A stretch of DNA of 59,968 nt from JBDRKE01 sp043814315 (GTDB lineage Bacteria; Omnitrophota; Gorgyraeia; Gygaellales; Profunditerraquicolaceae). Where the stretch lies: contig JBDRKE010000006.1 in the NCBI GenBank assembly GCA_043814315.1, forward strand, positions 1 through 59,968, written 5' to 3'. The position numbers and the translations under genes are program-made. Shown piece after piece: positions 30,814 to 39,640 of this stretch. The notes below the pieces were generated by a model. That model saw only the letters and a list, made by a program, of their open reading frames with translations. It was not told where the DNA came from and ran no database searches. The stretch's first letter is position 1. Every line of letters begins with the position of its first letter.

Positions 30814-31723
30814 GAAACACCTTTTCGAGAAACTCCCCGCTTTTCTTCAAATCTTGGGCGGTTGCAGGATGATGCGCCTCAATAACCTTTAATGTTTCTT
30901 TCTTTAGATAAGGCCTTAACCAGGCAAAATTAAAATCTCCCTTAGAAGGAGCTATATGGTCTTGGCATTTCAGAATATCGTGCAGATGGATTCCTATCAT
31001 TCTGTCTGCGTAGAGGTCCAGGAATTCTTGATGACGAAAAAACCCCAGGCGTTCCATAACCTCGGCATGACCTGTATCATGCCAATAATAAATATGGGAA
31101 TTCTTAAATCTATCCAGAATATCCCCAAACTCATGAAGAAGAGGAATCTCACTATAGTAAAAACGTGTTTCAATTCCTAAAAAAACGCCTCTGGAAGTTG
31201 CATAATCATTTAGTTCTTCCAGGCTTCTGAGCGTGTTATCTAGAAATGGTTTTTTGAATCTCTCTCTTTCCGCAACCATTGCGGTTTTCAACTCTCTGTA
31301 TTGAGGCGTGTCCTTTGCCCCCTGCTGATAGAGTTCGATCAAGTCTTTTGTCCTGTCCGGAATCTCTACCTTCCCGCAATGCAAAACCACAGCTCTAGCA
31401 CCCAGCCGGCTGGCTGTGTCTATCGTCTTCTTTGTGTAGTGAACGGCTCGTTGCCTCTCTTTTTCGCTAAGAGAAGACATAGAGTAACGATCGGGAAGCG
31501 CCTCTTCCCTTTTTAAACCCTCAGGAATAGGGCAATAATTATGCAGGCTCACGACTCTTATCTGCATAGGGCATAGATGTGTCTCGATATCCTGAACCAT
31601 GCGGCTTGTCAGATTAAAACTCAATTCAACTTTCTCGAACCCTAATTCCTTTATTTCAAAGAGCAAATCTCTGGCCCGAGGATGACGCAATGCATTCCAA
31701 GATACAGAAAGAGCCAGGTTCAT
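30800..31723 (-). CDS. Xylose isomerase-like TIM barrel protein (AP endonuclease 2 superfamily)
   Basis: A 307-aa protein. The barrel strands are recognisable: 'NLALSVSWNALRH', 'FEKVELSFNL', 'IRVVSLHNYCPIP', 'ARAVVLHCGKVEI', 'VFLGIETRFYY', 'IYYWHDTGHAEV', 'IGIHLHDI', 'KVIEAHHPA'. The Glu, His, Asp and His residues on strand ends fit metal-dependent sugar isomerase or endonuclease IV relatives. The substrate is unknown. It follows rpsU and overlaps the MEMO gene. Confidence 0.8.
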   Translation of the reverse strand: MNLALSVSWNALRHPRARDLLFEIKELGFEKVELSFNLTSRMVQDIETHLCPMQIRVVSLHNYCPIPEGLKREEALPDRYSMSSLSEKERQRAVHYTKKTIDTASRLGARAVVLHCGKVEIPDRTKDLIELYQQGAKDTPQYRELKTAMVAERERFKKPFLDNTLRSLEELNDYATSRGVFLGIETRFYYSEIPLLHEFGDILDRFKNSHIYYWHDTGHAEVMERLGFFRHQEFLDLYADRMIGIHLHDILKCQDHIAPSKGDFNFAWLRPYLKKETLKVIEAHHPATAQDLKKSGEFLEKVFHGAC

Positions 31724-31725
31724 AA

Positions 31726-31887
31726 CTATCTTCTTGCCTTGGCCCTCTTCCTTTTGCGCTCGCTGGGCTTCTCGTAATGCTTGCGATCCCTGACTTCCCT
31801 TAAAATACCTTCTTGTTCAATCTTTTTCTTAAATCGACGCAGCGCCGCTTCAAATGACTCGTCTTTTCTGATTTCCACTTCCGGCAA
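31726..31887 (-). CDS. rpsU: Small ribosomal subunit protein bS21
   Basis: A 53-aa protein: (M)PEVEIRKDESFEAALRRF, then KKKIEQEGILREVRDRKHYE and a basic 'KPSERKRKRAKARR' tail, the bS21 family. The start is TTG at 31887, supported by the strong Shine-Dalgarno AAAGGAG eleven bases upstream and by the family length; there is no ATG. It is read from its own promoter (separate entry) and is 2 bases from the TIM-barrel gene. Confidence 0.94.
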   Translation of the reverse strand: MPEVEIRKDESFEAALRRFKKKIEQEGILREVRDRKHYEKPSERKRKRAKARR

Positions 31888-31943
31888 TCTAATCAGCTCC
31901 TTTCGTTATAGGATTTTTTGTATCCGAATTTACGCAGAATCTT

Positions 31944-31971
31944 ATTATATCATTGATTTACATACAGTCAA
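31944..31971 (-). promoter_or_regulatory. Promoter of rpsU
   Basis: Minus strand: TTGACT (31971-31966), 16-base spacer, TATAAT (31949-31944), followed by about 57 bases of leader to the TTG start. Both boxes are near consensus, in keeping with a ribosomal-protein gene. Confidence 0.7.
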
Positions 31972-31989
31972 GGTAAAGCTATCCCCTCA

Positions 31990-32165
31990 CAATTACAGTA
32001 ACAGTCTAGGGGTTATGGTTGCGATTATCTGTGTAATGTTGAATGTGTCATGTGTAATGCGGGTGGAATGCATCTATGTGGAATGGAAAAAGGATTTACC
32101 ATTACACAATAAAACATTACACCAACATTACACTTTACACATTGCACATTACACAGAAGAACTAC
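31990..32165. repeat. TGTGTAATG/CATTACAC palindromic repeat
   Basis: Words TGTGTAATGTTGAATGTGTC and ATGTGTAATGC are mirrored downstream by CATTACACAATAAAACATTA and CACATTGCACATTACACAG. It fills most of the 295-base gap between rpsU and the tonB-like gene; nothing else is seen there besides the rpsU promoter. Confidence 0.7.
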
Positions 32166-32182
32166 ATTCGTATTGAAGACCT

Positions 32183-32869
32183 TTATTCGACTTCAAAAGT
32201 AATGGCGAGATTAAAAGAAAGTTGCGGATAATCTAACTCTTTGGGAAAACCCGGAAAGGCAGAGGCGTCTTTGATGCTGCGTAAGGCCGTCTCTCTCAAA
32301 TAAGGGCTTGGAACAGATTTCTCTTCTATAAACCTCAGGCCCTGAAGATTTCCGTTCCTTAAAATGGCGAAAGAAACCCTGACCTCCCCGACCTCTTTCC
32401 CTGTGTAATTCTGGTAAGCTGCGCGCTTGATCTTTTCGCGCACGATCTGATAATAGCTTAGATAGATAGGATTATTGATTTTGTCTAACTCCGGGGAGGG
32501 GGATGGAAGCGTTATCTTCTTTTTTACGGCTATGATATCCGGCTTTAAGAAAGCCGGTTTAGAAATTGAGACCCGTGACGGCGCAACGCTCCTGGCCTTC
32601 TTAAGGATATCCTGCTTATCGACAAAGGGAGGCGGCAATTTTCTCTCAACCGCGATCCTTTGCGGCAATTTCAAAAAAGGATCTTTTTCTGCCGCAACTT
32701 GCTTTGTTTCCTTCTTGGGCTCCTGGGGTGATTTCACGTAGTTGACGATAAGTTTCTTGCCTTCCTTAAGGTGCGGAAAAAAATTGAGGCTGGGGTTTTG
32801 CAGAAAAATAACACCATGGACGCACAAAGAAATGACTAAAGTTATTTGGAATATTCGTTCGGAAAACAT
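32183..32869 (-). CDS. TonB family protein
   Basis: A 228-aa protein. One N-terminal membrane helix (about 7-25) leads to a Lys/Pro-rich periplasmic linker ('KSPQEPKKETKQ', 'LPSPSPELDK') and a C-terminal TonB domain (about 140-228): 'YYQIVREKIKRAAYQNYTG', 'GEVRVSFAILRNGNLQGLRF', 'ETALRSIKDASAFPGFPKEL'. It would couple proton-motive force to outer-membrane transport. ExbB/ExbD genes are not visible in the window. Confidence 0.87.
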   Translation of the reverse strand: MFSERIFQITLVISLCVHGVIFLQNPSLNFFPHLKEGKKLIVNYVKSPQEPKKETKQVAAEKDPFLKLPQRIAVERKLPPPFVDKQDILKKARSVAPSRVSISKPAFLKPDIIAVKKKITLPSPSPELDKINNPIYLSYYQIVREKIKRAAYQNYTGKEVGEVRVSFAILRNGNLQGLRFIEEKSVPSPYLRETALRSIKDASAFPGFPKELDYPQLSFNLAITFEVE

Positions 32870-32879
32870 GTTTTAAATC

Positions 32880-35800
32880 CTAGATAGCCAGGGTCAGCCG
32901 TTCCTCACCCAGCAGATTCTCTATATCCTCAATCAGTTTTTCCGAGGGGGTCACATAGAGGCCTTCTCCGACGACGATATGGGCCTTGGTCCTGGTGGGT
33001 GTGTCAATATGCAAATAAATAGGCACGCGGCCGTGAGCCTGGGCTAAAAGTTCTTTGAGGCTTTCGAAGATATTCTCCCTTACCCCTGAGAGGTTAATAC
33101 TCATACCCGTAATCAGCTTATAAATCTCATCAAAAGGGAACAGGTCGTTGACGATGAGCTTAGGCGTATCCTCCTTGAGATTGACGATGCCTTTAATCAT
33201 GACGACGGTATTAGGCTGGATATAGCGGCAGACCCTTTGATAGGCGCGGGGAAACACCAGGGCTTCCACAACCCCCTCCAAATCTTCCAGCTTCAGGATG
33301 GCCATCTTTTCCTGTTTGGCGCGGGTCGTTGTCTGTTTGATCTTGGCAATAAAACCGACTAATTTTATTTCTTCTTCATCCCTGTGATCGTTGAGCCTGC
33401 TTATCTGGGAGGAAGAAAAACGCTTCAGCTGCTTGGCATAGCGCGCCAGAGGATGACCGCTGATATAAAAACCCAGCATCTCTTTCTCAAAAGCCAAAAG
33501 CTGCGGCTCAGGCCATTCCTTGATCGAAGGTAAATTGTCTACGGCGCTCTTAAAGCCGTTTTGAGAAAACCTTTTATCAAAAAACGAAAGCTGGCCCTTT
33601 GCCTTTTCCTTTTGTTGGCGGCTGGCTGATTCTAAAATAATATCCAGGCCCGCAAACATCTGTGCCCGCGTCATATTAAACTTATCCATGGCTCCACATT
33701 TAATCATACTCTCCAAAACTTTACGGTTGACCAGGCGTAAATCCACCCTCTTACATAAATCATCCAAGGAAACAAAGTGCCCGTTGTTAGCCCTTGCTTT
33801 TACCAGCGACTCGGCAGCTCCTGCGCCGACATTTTTTATGGCCAATAAGCCAAAGCTGATCGTTTCTTTGCCTCTGACCTTAAATAACTCATCGCTTTCA
33901 TTGATATCGGGAGGCAAAACCTTAATCCCCATGCGGGTGGCCTCGTTAACGTATTCTACGATCTTATCCTTGTTGTCGCGCTCAGAAGTCAAAAGCGCCG
34001 TCATGAACTCTATGGGAAAATTGGCTTTTAAATAAGCGGTGCGGTAAGAAATCAAGGCATAGGCCGTGCTATGAGATTTATTGAAACCGTATCCAGAAAA
34101 ATATTCAATAAGATCAAAAATCTTGTTGGCGACCGACGAGCTCACGCCAATCTTAGCACATCCCGAGACAAAATGATTCCTTTCCTTCTCCATAACCTCG
34201 GGAATCTTCTTGCTCATGGCCCGGCGCAACAAATCCGCTTGGGCCAGGGTAAAACCTGCCATGATAGAAGCTATCTGCATAATCTGTTCCTGATAAACGA
34301 TGATCCCGTAGGTCTCCTTTAAAATCGATTCCAGCTTTTTATGATCGTATTTTATGGGGATACGTCCGTGTTTGCGCTGGATAAAATCATCAAGCATGCC
34401 AGAACCGATCGGGCCCGGCCTATAGAGGGCTAGCAATGCCACGAGATCCTCGAAACGGCTGGGCTCCAGTTTCTTCAATAAATCCCGCATGCCTGTACTC
34501 TCTACCTGAAACACGCCGATCGTTTGGGCAGAAGCCAAGAGCTTAAAAGTTCGCAAATCATCTAAAGGCAATATTTCAATATCAATCTCTACCTTCCTTG
34601 TTTCCTTGACAATTTTAAGTGTCTGGTCAATAACGGTAAGGGTCCTTAAGCCGAGAAAATCCACTTTTAATAACCCGATTTTCTCTAATATGCCCATACT
34701 GTAACCCGTAGTGATCTGCTCATCGCTTGTCTTAAATAAAGGCATGTAATTATTTAAAGGCTTATCCGCAATCACGACGCCCGCCGCATGAATGGAGGCA
34801 TGACGGTTCAGGCCTTCCAACACTAAAGCCGTATTCATTAATTTTGTCACCTGGGTGTCGTTTTTATAAAGATTTTTTAATTCTATTTCGCTTTCCAGCG
34901 CCTCCTTTAAATTCATTGAGGGGTCAGGCGGAATCATCTTGGCAATACGGTCGACCTGTGCATAACTCATCCCCATGACCCTTCCGACGTCTCTGACGAC
35001 AGCGCGTGCCTGCATGGTTCCGAAGGTGATAATCTGGGCTACGTTCTCCTGGCCGTATTTTTTTGTAACATAATCAATAACTTCCTGCCTTCTCTCGTAG
35101 CAAAAATCTATATCTATATCCGGCAGGCTCAGGCGCTCTGGATTTAAGAACCTCTCAAATAAAAGCACGTACTTTAAAGGATCTACATCCGTGATACCTA
35201 AAAGATAGCTGACGAGGCTGCCTGCGGCTGAGCCGCGGCCAGGTCCCACAGGGACCCCATGGGTCTTGGCATAATGTATAAAATCCCATACGATTAAAAA
35301 GTAACTCACAAAACCCATGTCTTTGATAATCTTTAATTCATGCTCCAAGCGCTCTTTTATAGCAGGCGTCACCTCTTTAAATCTCACGGACAATCCTTCC
35401 TTGCAAAGTTGTTTTAAGAAATCATCATTATTCAAGCCCCGTGGCGCCTCATATTTGGGTAAATGCACTTTGGAAAAATCGAGCTCCAGATTGCAGCGAC
35501 CTGCGATTTCCAAAGTATTAAAGATCGCATCTGGAATGTCGGAAAAGATTTTCTTCATTTCTTCGGGTGAACGAAAATAGAATTCATCCGTCTGGAATCG
35601 CATCCTGTTGGGATCATCCAGAGTTGTCTGTGTCTGGATGCACAAAAGGGCTTCATGACTAGATGCTCTTTCACGCGTCAGATAGTGCACGTCATTCGTG
35701 GCGACCAGTGGCAGATGAAGCTCCTTGGATAACTTAAGAAGGCCGTCGTTCACAATCTTTTGTTCGGGGATAGAATTGGCCTGGACCTCTAAGTAAAAAT

Positions 35801-36317
35801 TATCTCTACCCAGGATAGTCGCATATTCGTCGGCAACCTTAAGGGCATCGTTGAACCGCTTCTGTTGCAATAAAACCGGGATCTCTCCTTTCAGGCAAGC
35901 GGATAATCCTATAAGGCCTAAGGCGTGGCTGCTAAGAATCTCTTTATCAATACGCGGACGGTAATAAAATCCTTCCAGATAACCGATGGACACCAGCTTC
36001 ATCAAATTCTGATAACCTGATTCATCACGAGCTAACAAGATTAAATGGTAACAGGCATCATCAATACCCCTTGAATTTCTATCGAAACGGCTTGCCGGTG
36101 CCACATAGATCTCGCAGCCGATGATAGGTTTGATGCCGGCCTTCTGGGCTTCCAAATAAAACTCAACGGCACCAAACATATTGCCGTGGTCGGTAATAGC
36201 CAGGCAGTCCATCTTATATTGATGAGCTAGGCAAAGAGTTTCCTGGATGCGGCAGGCGCCATCTAAGAGGCTGTTTTGGGTGTGGAGATGGAGGTGAATG
36301 AATTCGGAACGAGGCAT
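32880..36317 (-). CDS. dnaE: DNA polymerase III subunit alpha
   Basis: A 1145-aa replicative polymerase of DnaE1 length. The N-terminal PHP domain ('FIHLHLHTQNSLLDGACRI', 'AITDHGNMFG') is followed by the polymerase III core with 'GPGRGSAAGSLVSYLLGITD' and the catalytic 'LPDIDIDFCYERRQEVIDYV'. The fingers are 'HAAGVVI', then HhH and OB-fold segments ('IKLVGFIAKIKQTTTRAKQ') and the C-terminal domain. No early stop or frameshift is seen, in contrast to valS. The gene stands between a tonB-like gene and guaA. Confidence 0.97.
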   Translation of the reverse strand: MPRSEFIHLHLHTQNSLLDGACRIQETLCLAHQYKMDCLAITDHGNMFGAVEFYLEAQKAGIKPIIGCEIYVAPASRFDRNSRGIDDACYHLILLARDESGYQNLMKLVSIGYLEGFYYRPRIDKEILSSHALGLIGLSACLKGEIPVLLQQKRFNDALKVADEYATILGRDNFYLEVQANSIPEQKIVNDGLLKLSKELHLPLVATNDVHYLTRERASSHEALLCIQTQTTLDDPNRMRFQTDEFYFRSPEEMKKIFSDIPDAIFNTLEIAGRCNLELDFSKVHLPKYEAPRGLNNDDFLKQLCKEGLSVRFKEVTPAIKERLEHELKIIKDMGFVSYFLIVWDFIHYAKTHGVPVGPGRGSAAGSLVSYLLGITDVDPLKYVLLFERFLNPERLSLPDIDIDFCYERRQEVIDYVTKKYGQENVAQIITFGTMQARAVVRDVGRVMGMSYAQVDRIAKMIPPDPSMNLKEALESEIELKNLYKNDTQVTKLMNTALVLEGLNRHASIHAAGVVIADKPLNNYMPLFKTSDEQITTGYSMGILEKIGLLKVDFLGLRTLTVIDQTLKIVKETRKVEIDIEILPLDDLRTFKLLASAQTIGVFQVESTGMRDLLKKLEPSRFEDLVALLALYRPGPIGSGMLDDFIQRKHGRIPIKYDHKKLESILKETYGIIVYQEQIMQIASIMAGFTLAQADLLRRAMSKKIPEVMEKERNHFVSGCAKIGVSSSVANKIFDLIEYFSGYGFNKSHSTAYALISYRTAYLKANFPIEFMTALLTSERDNKDKIVEYVNEATRMGIKVLPPDINESDELFKVRGKETISFGLLAIKNVGAGAAESLVKARANNGHFVSLDDLCKRVDLRLVNRKVLESMIKCGAMDKFNMTRAQMFAGLDIILESASRQQKEKAKGQLSFFDKRFSQNGFKSAVDNLPSIKEWPEPQLLAFEKEMLGFYISGHPLARYAKQLKRFSSSQISRLNDHRDEEEIKLVGFIAKIKQTTTRAKQEKMAILKLEDLEGVVEALVFPRAYQRVCRYIQPNTVVMIKGIVNLKEDTPKLIVNDLFPFDEIYKLITGMSINLSGVRENIFESLKELLAQAHGRVPIYLHIDTPTRTKAHIVVGEGLYVTPSEKLIEDIENLLGEERLTLAI

Positions 36318-36396
36318 ATATATTAACTGTTAGCCGATTTGCCGGTTAGCCTATTTGCCGGTTTTCAACTGGCTAACTGGCTAATTGGCTAACTGG
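36318..36396. repeat. TTAGCCAGTTAGCC / CCGGCAAA palindromic repeat
   Basis: Units of TTAGCCAATTAGCCAGTT on the minus strand are followed across a centre by CCGGCAAAT words. A closely similar copy has inserted into valS at 48132-48195, sharing the 8-base CCGGCAAA tandem units and the GGTTGAAA centre. Here it fills the guaA-dnaE gap. Confidence 0.8.
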
Positions 36397-36397
36397 A

Positions 36398-37939
36398 TTA
36401 TTCCCACTCTATCGTTGCAGGGGGTTTAGACGAGATGTCGTAAACCACGCGGTTTACGCCTTTGACTTCGTTGATGATTCGGTTGGACATTTTCTCAAGG
36501 ACTTCATAAGGAAGCCGTTCCCAATCCGCCGTCATTCCATCAATACTGGAAACGCAGCGCAACGCACACACATTTTCATACGTTCTCTCATCTCCCATAA
36601 TACCTACGCTTTTGATGGGAAGTAATATGGCAAAGGACTGCCAGATCTGTTCGTAAAGATTGGCTTTCCTGATTTCTTCAATGACGCGCGCGTCTACTTC
36701 CCTCAAGATATTCAATCTTTGAGGCGATATCTCTCCGATAATACGTATGGCTAAACCCGGGCCCGGAAAAGGCTGACGATAGATAATAGATTCCGGCAAT
36801 CCAAGCTCTCTGCCGATCTGACGCACCTCGTCTTTAAATAATTCGCGTAATGGCTCAATCAGTTTCAATTTCATATGCTGCGGCAGCCCGCCGACATTGT
36901 GGTGACTTTTGATCCGGCTGCTGGGCGCCCCGCTCGGAGAAATCGATTCGATAACATCAGGGTAAAGAGTCCCCTGGGCGAGATATTTAACGCCCTTGAC
37001 CTTAGCCGCCTCCTCTTCAAAGACCTTAACGAACTCATCTCCGATAATTTTGCGTTTCTGTTCCGGGTCGATGACGCCTTTTAAGCGGGTTAAAAACCTC
37101 TTGCTTCTATCCACATAATCGAGGTTCAGATGATACATGTTACGGAATATTTTCTTTATCTGCTGCGGCTCGTCTTTACGTAATAATCCGTTGTCTATAA
37201 AAATACTTCTCAGATTTTTACCTAGTGCTTTATGGATCAACAGGGCGGCCACCGAAGAATCTACCCCGCCGCTTAACCCTAAAACCACCTTGTCTTTACC
37301 TACGGTCTTTTTAATGTTTTCTATGGAGTCCTTAATGAAAAACTCCATAGTCCAGCGGCCCAGACACCCGCAAATCTTAAATAAGAAATTACCCAGGATC
37401 TGGCTGCCTTTCTCCGTATGCGTCACTTCCGGATGAAACTGCACGCCGAAAATCCGGCGCTTTGAATTGGAAATAGCGGCGGTAGGGGCATTCATGGTGT
37501 GGGCGCTGATTGAAAAACCCTGGGGCAACTTCGTGACATAATCGCCGTGGCTGGCCCAACAGGTAAAATTTCCCGGCATGTGGCTAAAAATGTTGCGATT
37601 ATTATCGATGAACAGTTCTACTTTTCCGAATTCCCGCTCTTTGGTATGCTTGACCCTGCCTCCCAGCATCTTGGTCACGACCTGCATTCCGTAACAGATA
37701 CCCAGAATAGGGACTCCCAGTTTAAATATCCCTTTATCGGGACAGGGGCTTTTTTTGTCTGAGACCGAAGCAGGGCCGCCGGAAAGAATCAAACCCTTCG
37801 GCGTCATCTTGGCGATCTCTTTGGCAGGCGTATTATAAGGGATAATCTTGGAGAACACCTTGTTTTCCCGTACTCTCCTGGCGATCAACTGCGTGTACTG
37901 CGAACCAAAATCAAGAATTAAAATTATCTGCTTTGTCAT
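36398..37939 (-). CDS. guaA: GMP synthase (glutamine-hydrolysing)
   Basis: A 513-aa protein. The class I amidotransferase domain (about 1-190) has the nucleophile Cys in 'GICYGMQVV' and His/Glu in 'GVQFHPEVTHTEKG'. The ATP-pyrophosphatase P-loop 'LGLSGGVDSSVAALL' (about 222-236) follows, then the C-terminal dimerisation domain ending 'SSKPPATIEWE'. It converts XMP to GMP. The IMPDH-related guaB3 gene is next upstream, so the purine pair is adjacent. Confidence 0.97.
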   Translation of the reverse strand: MTKQIILILDFGSQYTQLIARRVRENKVFSKIIPYNTPAKEIAKMTPKGLILSGGPASVSDKKSPCPDKGIFKLGVPILGICYGMQVVTKMLGGRVKHTKEREFGKVELFIDNNRNIFSHMPGNFTCWASHGDYVTKLPQGFSISAHTMNAPTAAISNSKRRIFGVQFHPEVTHTEKGSQILGNFLFKICGCLGRWTMEFFIKDSIENIKKTVGKDKVVLGLSGGVDSSVAALLIHKALGKNLRSIFIDNGLLRKDEPQQIKKIFRNMYHLNLDYVDRSKRFLTRLKGVIDPEQKRKIIGDEFVKVFEEEAAKVKGVKYLAQGTLYPDVIESISPSGAPSSRIKSHHNVGGLPQHMKLKLIEPLRELFKDEVRQIGRELGLPESIIYRQPFPGPGLAIRIIGEISPQRLNILREVDARVIEEIRKANLYEQIWQSFAILLPIKSVGIMGDERTYENVCALRCVSSIDGMTADWERLPYEVLEKMSNRIINEVKGVNRVVYDISSKPPATIEWE

Positions 37940-37949
37940 GTAGCGAACT

Positions 37950-38035
37950 CCTCAATTCTTTGAACGCGGATATTCGCAAATTGCACGCAGATAAACCTGC
38001 GCTTGATCTGCGTAAATCTGCGTTAAGTTAATCAC
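37950..38035. repeat. TCTGCGT/ACGCAGA palindromic intergenic repeat
   Basis: The stretch holds ACGCGGATATTCGC, ACGCAGATAAACCTGCGC and GATCTGCGTAAATCTGCGT. It is an inverted array around TCTGCGT/ACGCAGA words between guaA and guaB3. Confidence 0.55.
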
Positions 38036-38047
38036 TTGACCTCGCAT

Positions 38048-39208
38048 CTATTTGCCCATCCCTACCCTTTGGTCTACCTGAAAAATCTTTCCCTCCGTTT
38101 GAATGGAAGGAGCAATGATAATCTCCACATCATGCATCTCTTTTAAATTCTGTGCGCCTAAAGAACCCATGGAGGTCTTCAGGGCGCCCATGAGATTTTG
38201 GGAACCATCATCCACCTTGGCCGGCCCGAATACAATCTCCTCTAAGCTTCCCGTTGACCCCACGTAGATCCTCGTGCCGCGGGGTAGATTCACGTGAGAT
38301 GTCGCCATCCCCCAATGATAACCTCTTCCGGGGGCCTCTTTGGCACGGGCAAAACTGGAGCCAATCATCACGGCATCCGCGCCGCAGGCAAACGCCTTGC
38401 AGATATCACCGCCTCGGTTCATACCTCCGTCCGTAATAATCGGTATGTACTTTCCAGATCTTTTGTAATAAAAATCTCTTGCGCTTGCCGCATCAACCGT
38501 CGCCGTAACCTGAGGCACGCCTATCCCCAATACCCCTCTTGTCGTACAGGCAGCCCCTGGGCCAACCCCGATCAAAAGACCTGCAGCCCCTGTTTCCATT
38601 AGCTCCACGGTCGTATCATAAGTCACGCAATTACCCAGAATCACCGGTACTTTGGCAGACTTGCAGAATTTATATAGATCTAAACTTTTATAAGCCCTGG
38701 AGAGATGCCGAGTAGTCGTAACCGTGGACTGCACGATAAAGATATCTGCGCCGCTGGAAACCGCTATTTTTACAAACGACTCGGCATGAGCAGGTATGCA
38801 GCTGACTACCGCCGTTGCGTTTTTTCTCTTGATCTCGGCAACGCGTTTTGCGATTAATTTTTCTTTAATGGGTTTTGTATATAGGGACTGAATTAATTCG
38901 GTGGCTTTTTGAGGAGTGGCCTTGGCAATCTTTTCCAGGACCTCATCCGGATGCTCATAGCGGGTTTGGACACCGTCAAGATTCAATACAGCAATACCCC
39001 CGATTTTTGACATCTCAACCGCAAATCTGACATCTACCACCCCATCCATAGCCGCAGCCAGTATAGGAACCTTAAATTTTTTTCCAGCAATCTGAAAATT
39101 TGTGCTTACGTCATTAGGGTCAACAGTCCTTGAACCCGGCACCAGCGCGATTTCATCAAACCCATAACACCTGCGGCCGCGCCTGCCTATGCCAATCCAT
39201 TCTGCCAT
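38048..39208 (-). CDS. guaB3: GuaB3-type IMP dehydrogenase-related protein
   Basis: A 386-aa protein, shorter than standard IMPDH because the CBS pair is absent. The N-terminus 'IGIGRRGRRCYGFDEIALVP' matches the GuaB3 (IMP dehydrogenase family protein, TIGR01304) pattern. The catalytic loop keeps C221 in 'VGPGAACTTRGVLGIGVPQ', and the phosphate-binding 'IITDGGMNRGGDICKAFACG' is present. The dehydrogenase activity of the GuaB3 group has long been debated. Its location beside guaA argues for a genuine IMP-to-XMP role here, unless a guaB exists elsewhere. AGGAG precedes the ATG. Confidence 0.85.
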   Translation of the reverse strand: MAEWIGIGRRGRRCYGFDEIALVPGSRTVDPNDVSTNFQIAGKKFKVPILAAAMDGVVDVRFAVEMSKIGGIAVLNLDGVQTRYEHPDEVLEKIAKATPQKATELIQSLYTKPIKEKLIAKRVAEIKRKNATAVVSCIPAHAESFVKIAVSSGADIFIVQSTVTTTRHLSRAYKSLDLYKFCKSAKVPVILGNCVTYDTTVELMETGAAGLLIGVGPGAACTTRGVLGIGVPQVTATVDAASARDFYYKRSGKYIPIITDGGMNRGGDICKAFACGADAVMIGSSFARAKEAPGRGYHWGMATSHVNLPRGTRIYVGSTGSLEEIVFGPAKVDDGSQNLMGALKTSMGSLGAQNLKEMHDVEIIIAPSIQTEGKIFQVDQRVGMGK

Positions 39209-39222
39209 AGTTTTCTCCTCAA

Positions 39223-39390
39223 TTTCCCCGCTATCTCGGAGTCCGGAAATTGATCCCGAGCGCAGCGAGGGACTAAATTGATTTTCCCCGCTATCTCGGA
39301 GTCCGGAAATTGATCCCGAGCGCAGCGAGGGACTAAATTGATTCTCCCCGCTATCTCGGAGTCCGGAAATTGATCCCGAGCGCAGCGATG
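39223..39390. repeat. Three tandem 60-bp repeats upstream of guaB3
   Basis: Three copies start at about 39223, 39283 and 39343 with an exact 60-base period; the third diverges at its end. The unit includes CCCCGCTATCTCGGAGTCCG, then GAAATTGATCCCGAGCGCAG, then CGAGGGACTAAATTGAT. ATCCCGAGCGCAG and CGAGGGACT form partial dyads. A diverged relative lies in the groS leader (41727-41850). Because the units touch with no spacer, this is a tandem array, not CRISPR. Confidence 0.85.
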
Positions 39391-39493
39391 GATTATAACT
39401 TTAATTATCTCAATGTGTTACAGCTTATCCGTTAAGCGTTAAAGTAGTTGAAATTTTACCTCATTTGACGCTCTTTGTCAATATTTATTTTTT

Positions 39494-39548
39494 CAAGATC
39501 GGGTCTTGATATCGCTTGGCTAACAATGAGTTACAAGACCCGATCTTG
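39494..39548. repeat. 55-nt CAAGATCGGGTCTTG inverted-repeat element (second copy)
   Basis: Arms CAAGATCGGGTCTTG (39494-39508) and CAAGACCCGATCTTG (39534-39548) with a 25-base loop, the same geometry as 9595-9649. Reverse-complementing this copy gives a loop that shares its first five bases (TAACT) and a CAAG block with the other. It lies downstream of the groL terminator. Confidence 0.85.
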
Positions 39549-39553
39549 ACATT

Positions 39554-39591
39554 AAAAAAAGGCGCAAGCTTTTTTAGCCTTGCGCCTTTTT
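39554..39591 (-). terminator. Rho-independent terminator after groL
   Basis: In the minus-strand transcript AGGCGCAAGG pairs with CTTGCGCCT around the loop CTAAAAAAG, followed by a run of seven T. The mirror image also ends in T on the plus strand, so it may work both ways. Confidence 0.8.
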
Positions 39592-39597
39592 CTACTG

Positions 39598-39639
39598 CGA
39601 ACTTCGCACTACGAACTTCGCACTACGAACTTCGCACTG
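39598..39639. repeat. Three tandem 14-base GCGAACTTCGC-type repeats
   Basis: CGAACTTCGCACTA occurs three times in a row (the last ends in G). Each unit holds the palindromic core GCGAACTTCGC. The array lies between the groL stop and its terminator. Confidence 0.8.
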
Positions 39640-39640
39640 A

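Noticed and set aside
39223..39390. CRISPR-like array
   Set aside because: The three 60-base units are in direct tandem with no unique spacers, and no cas genes are present.
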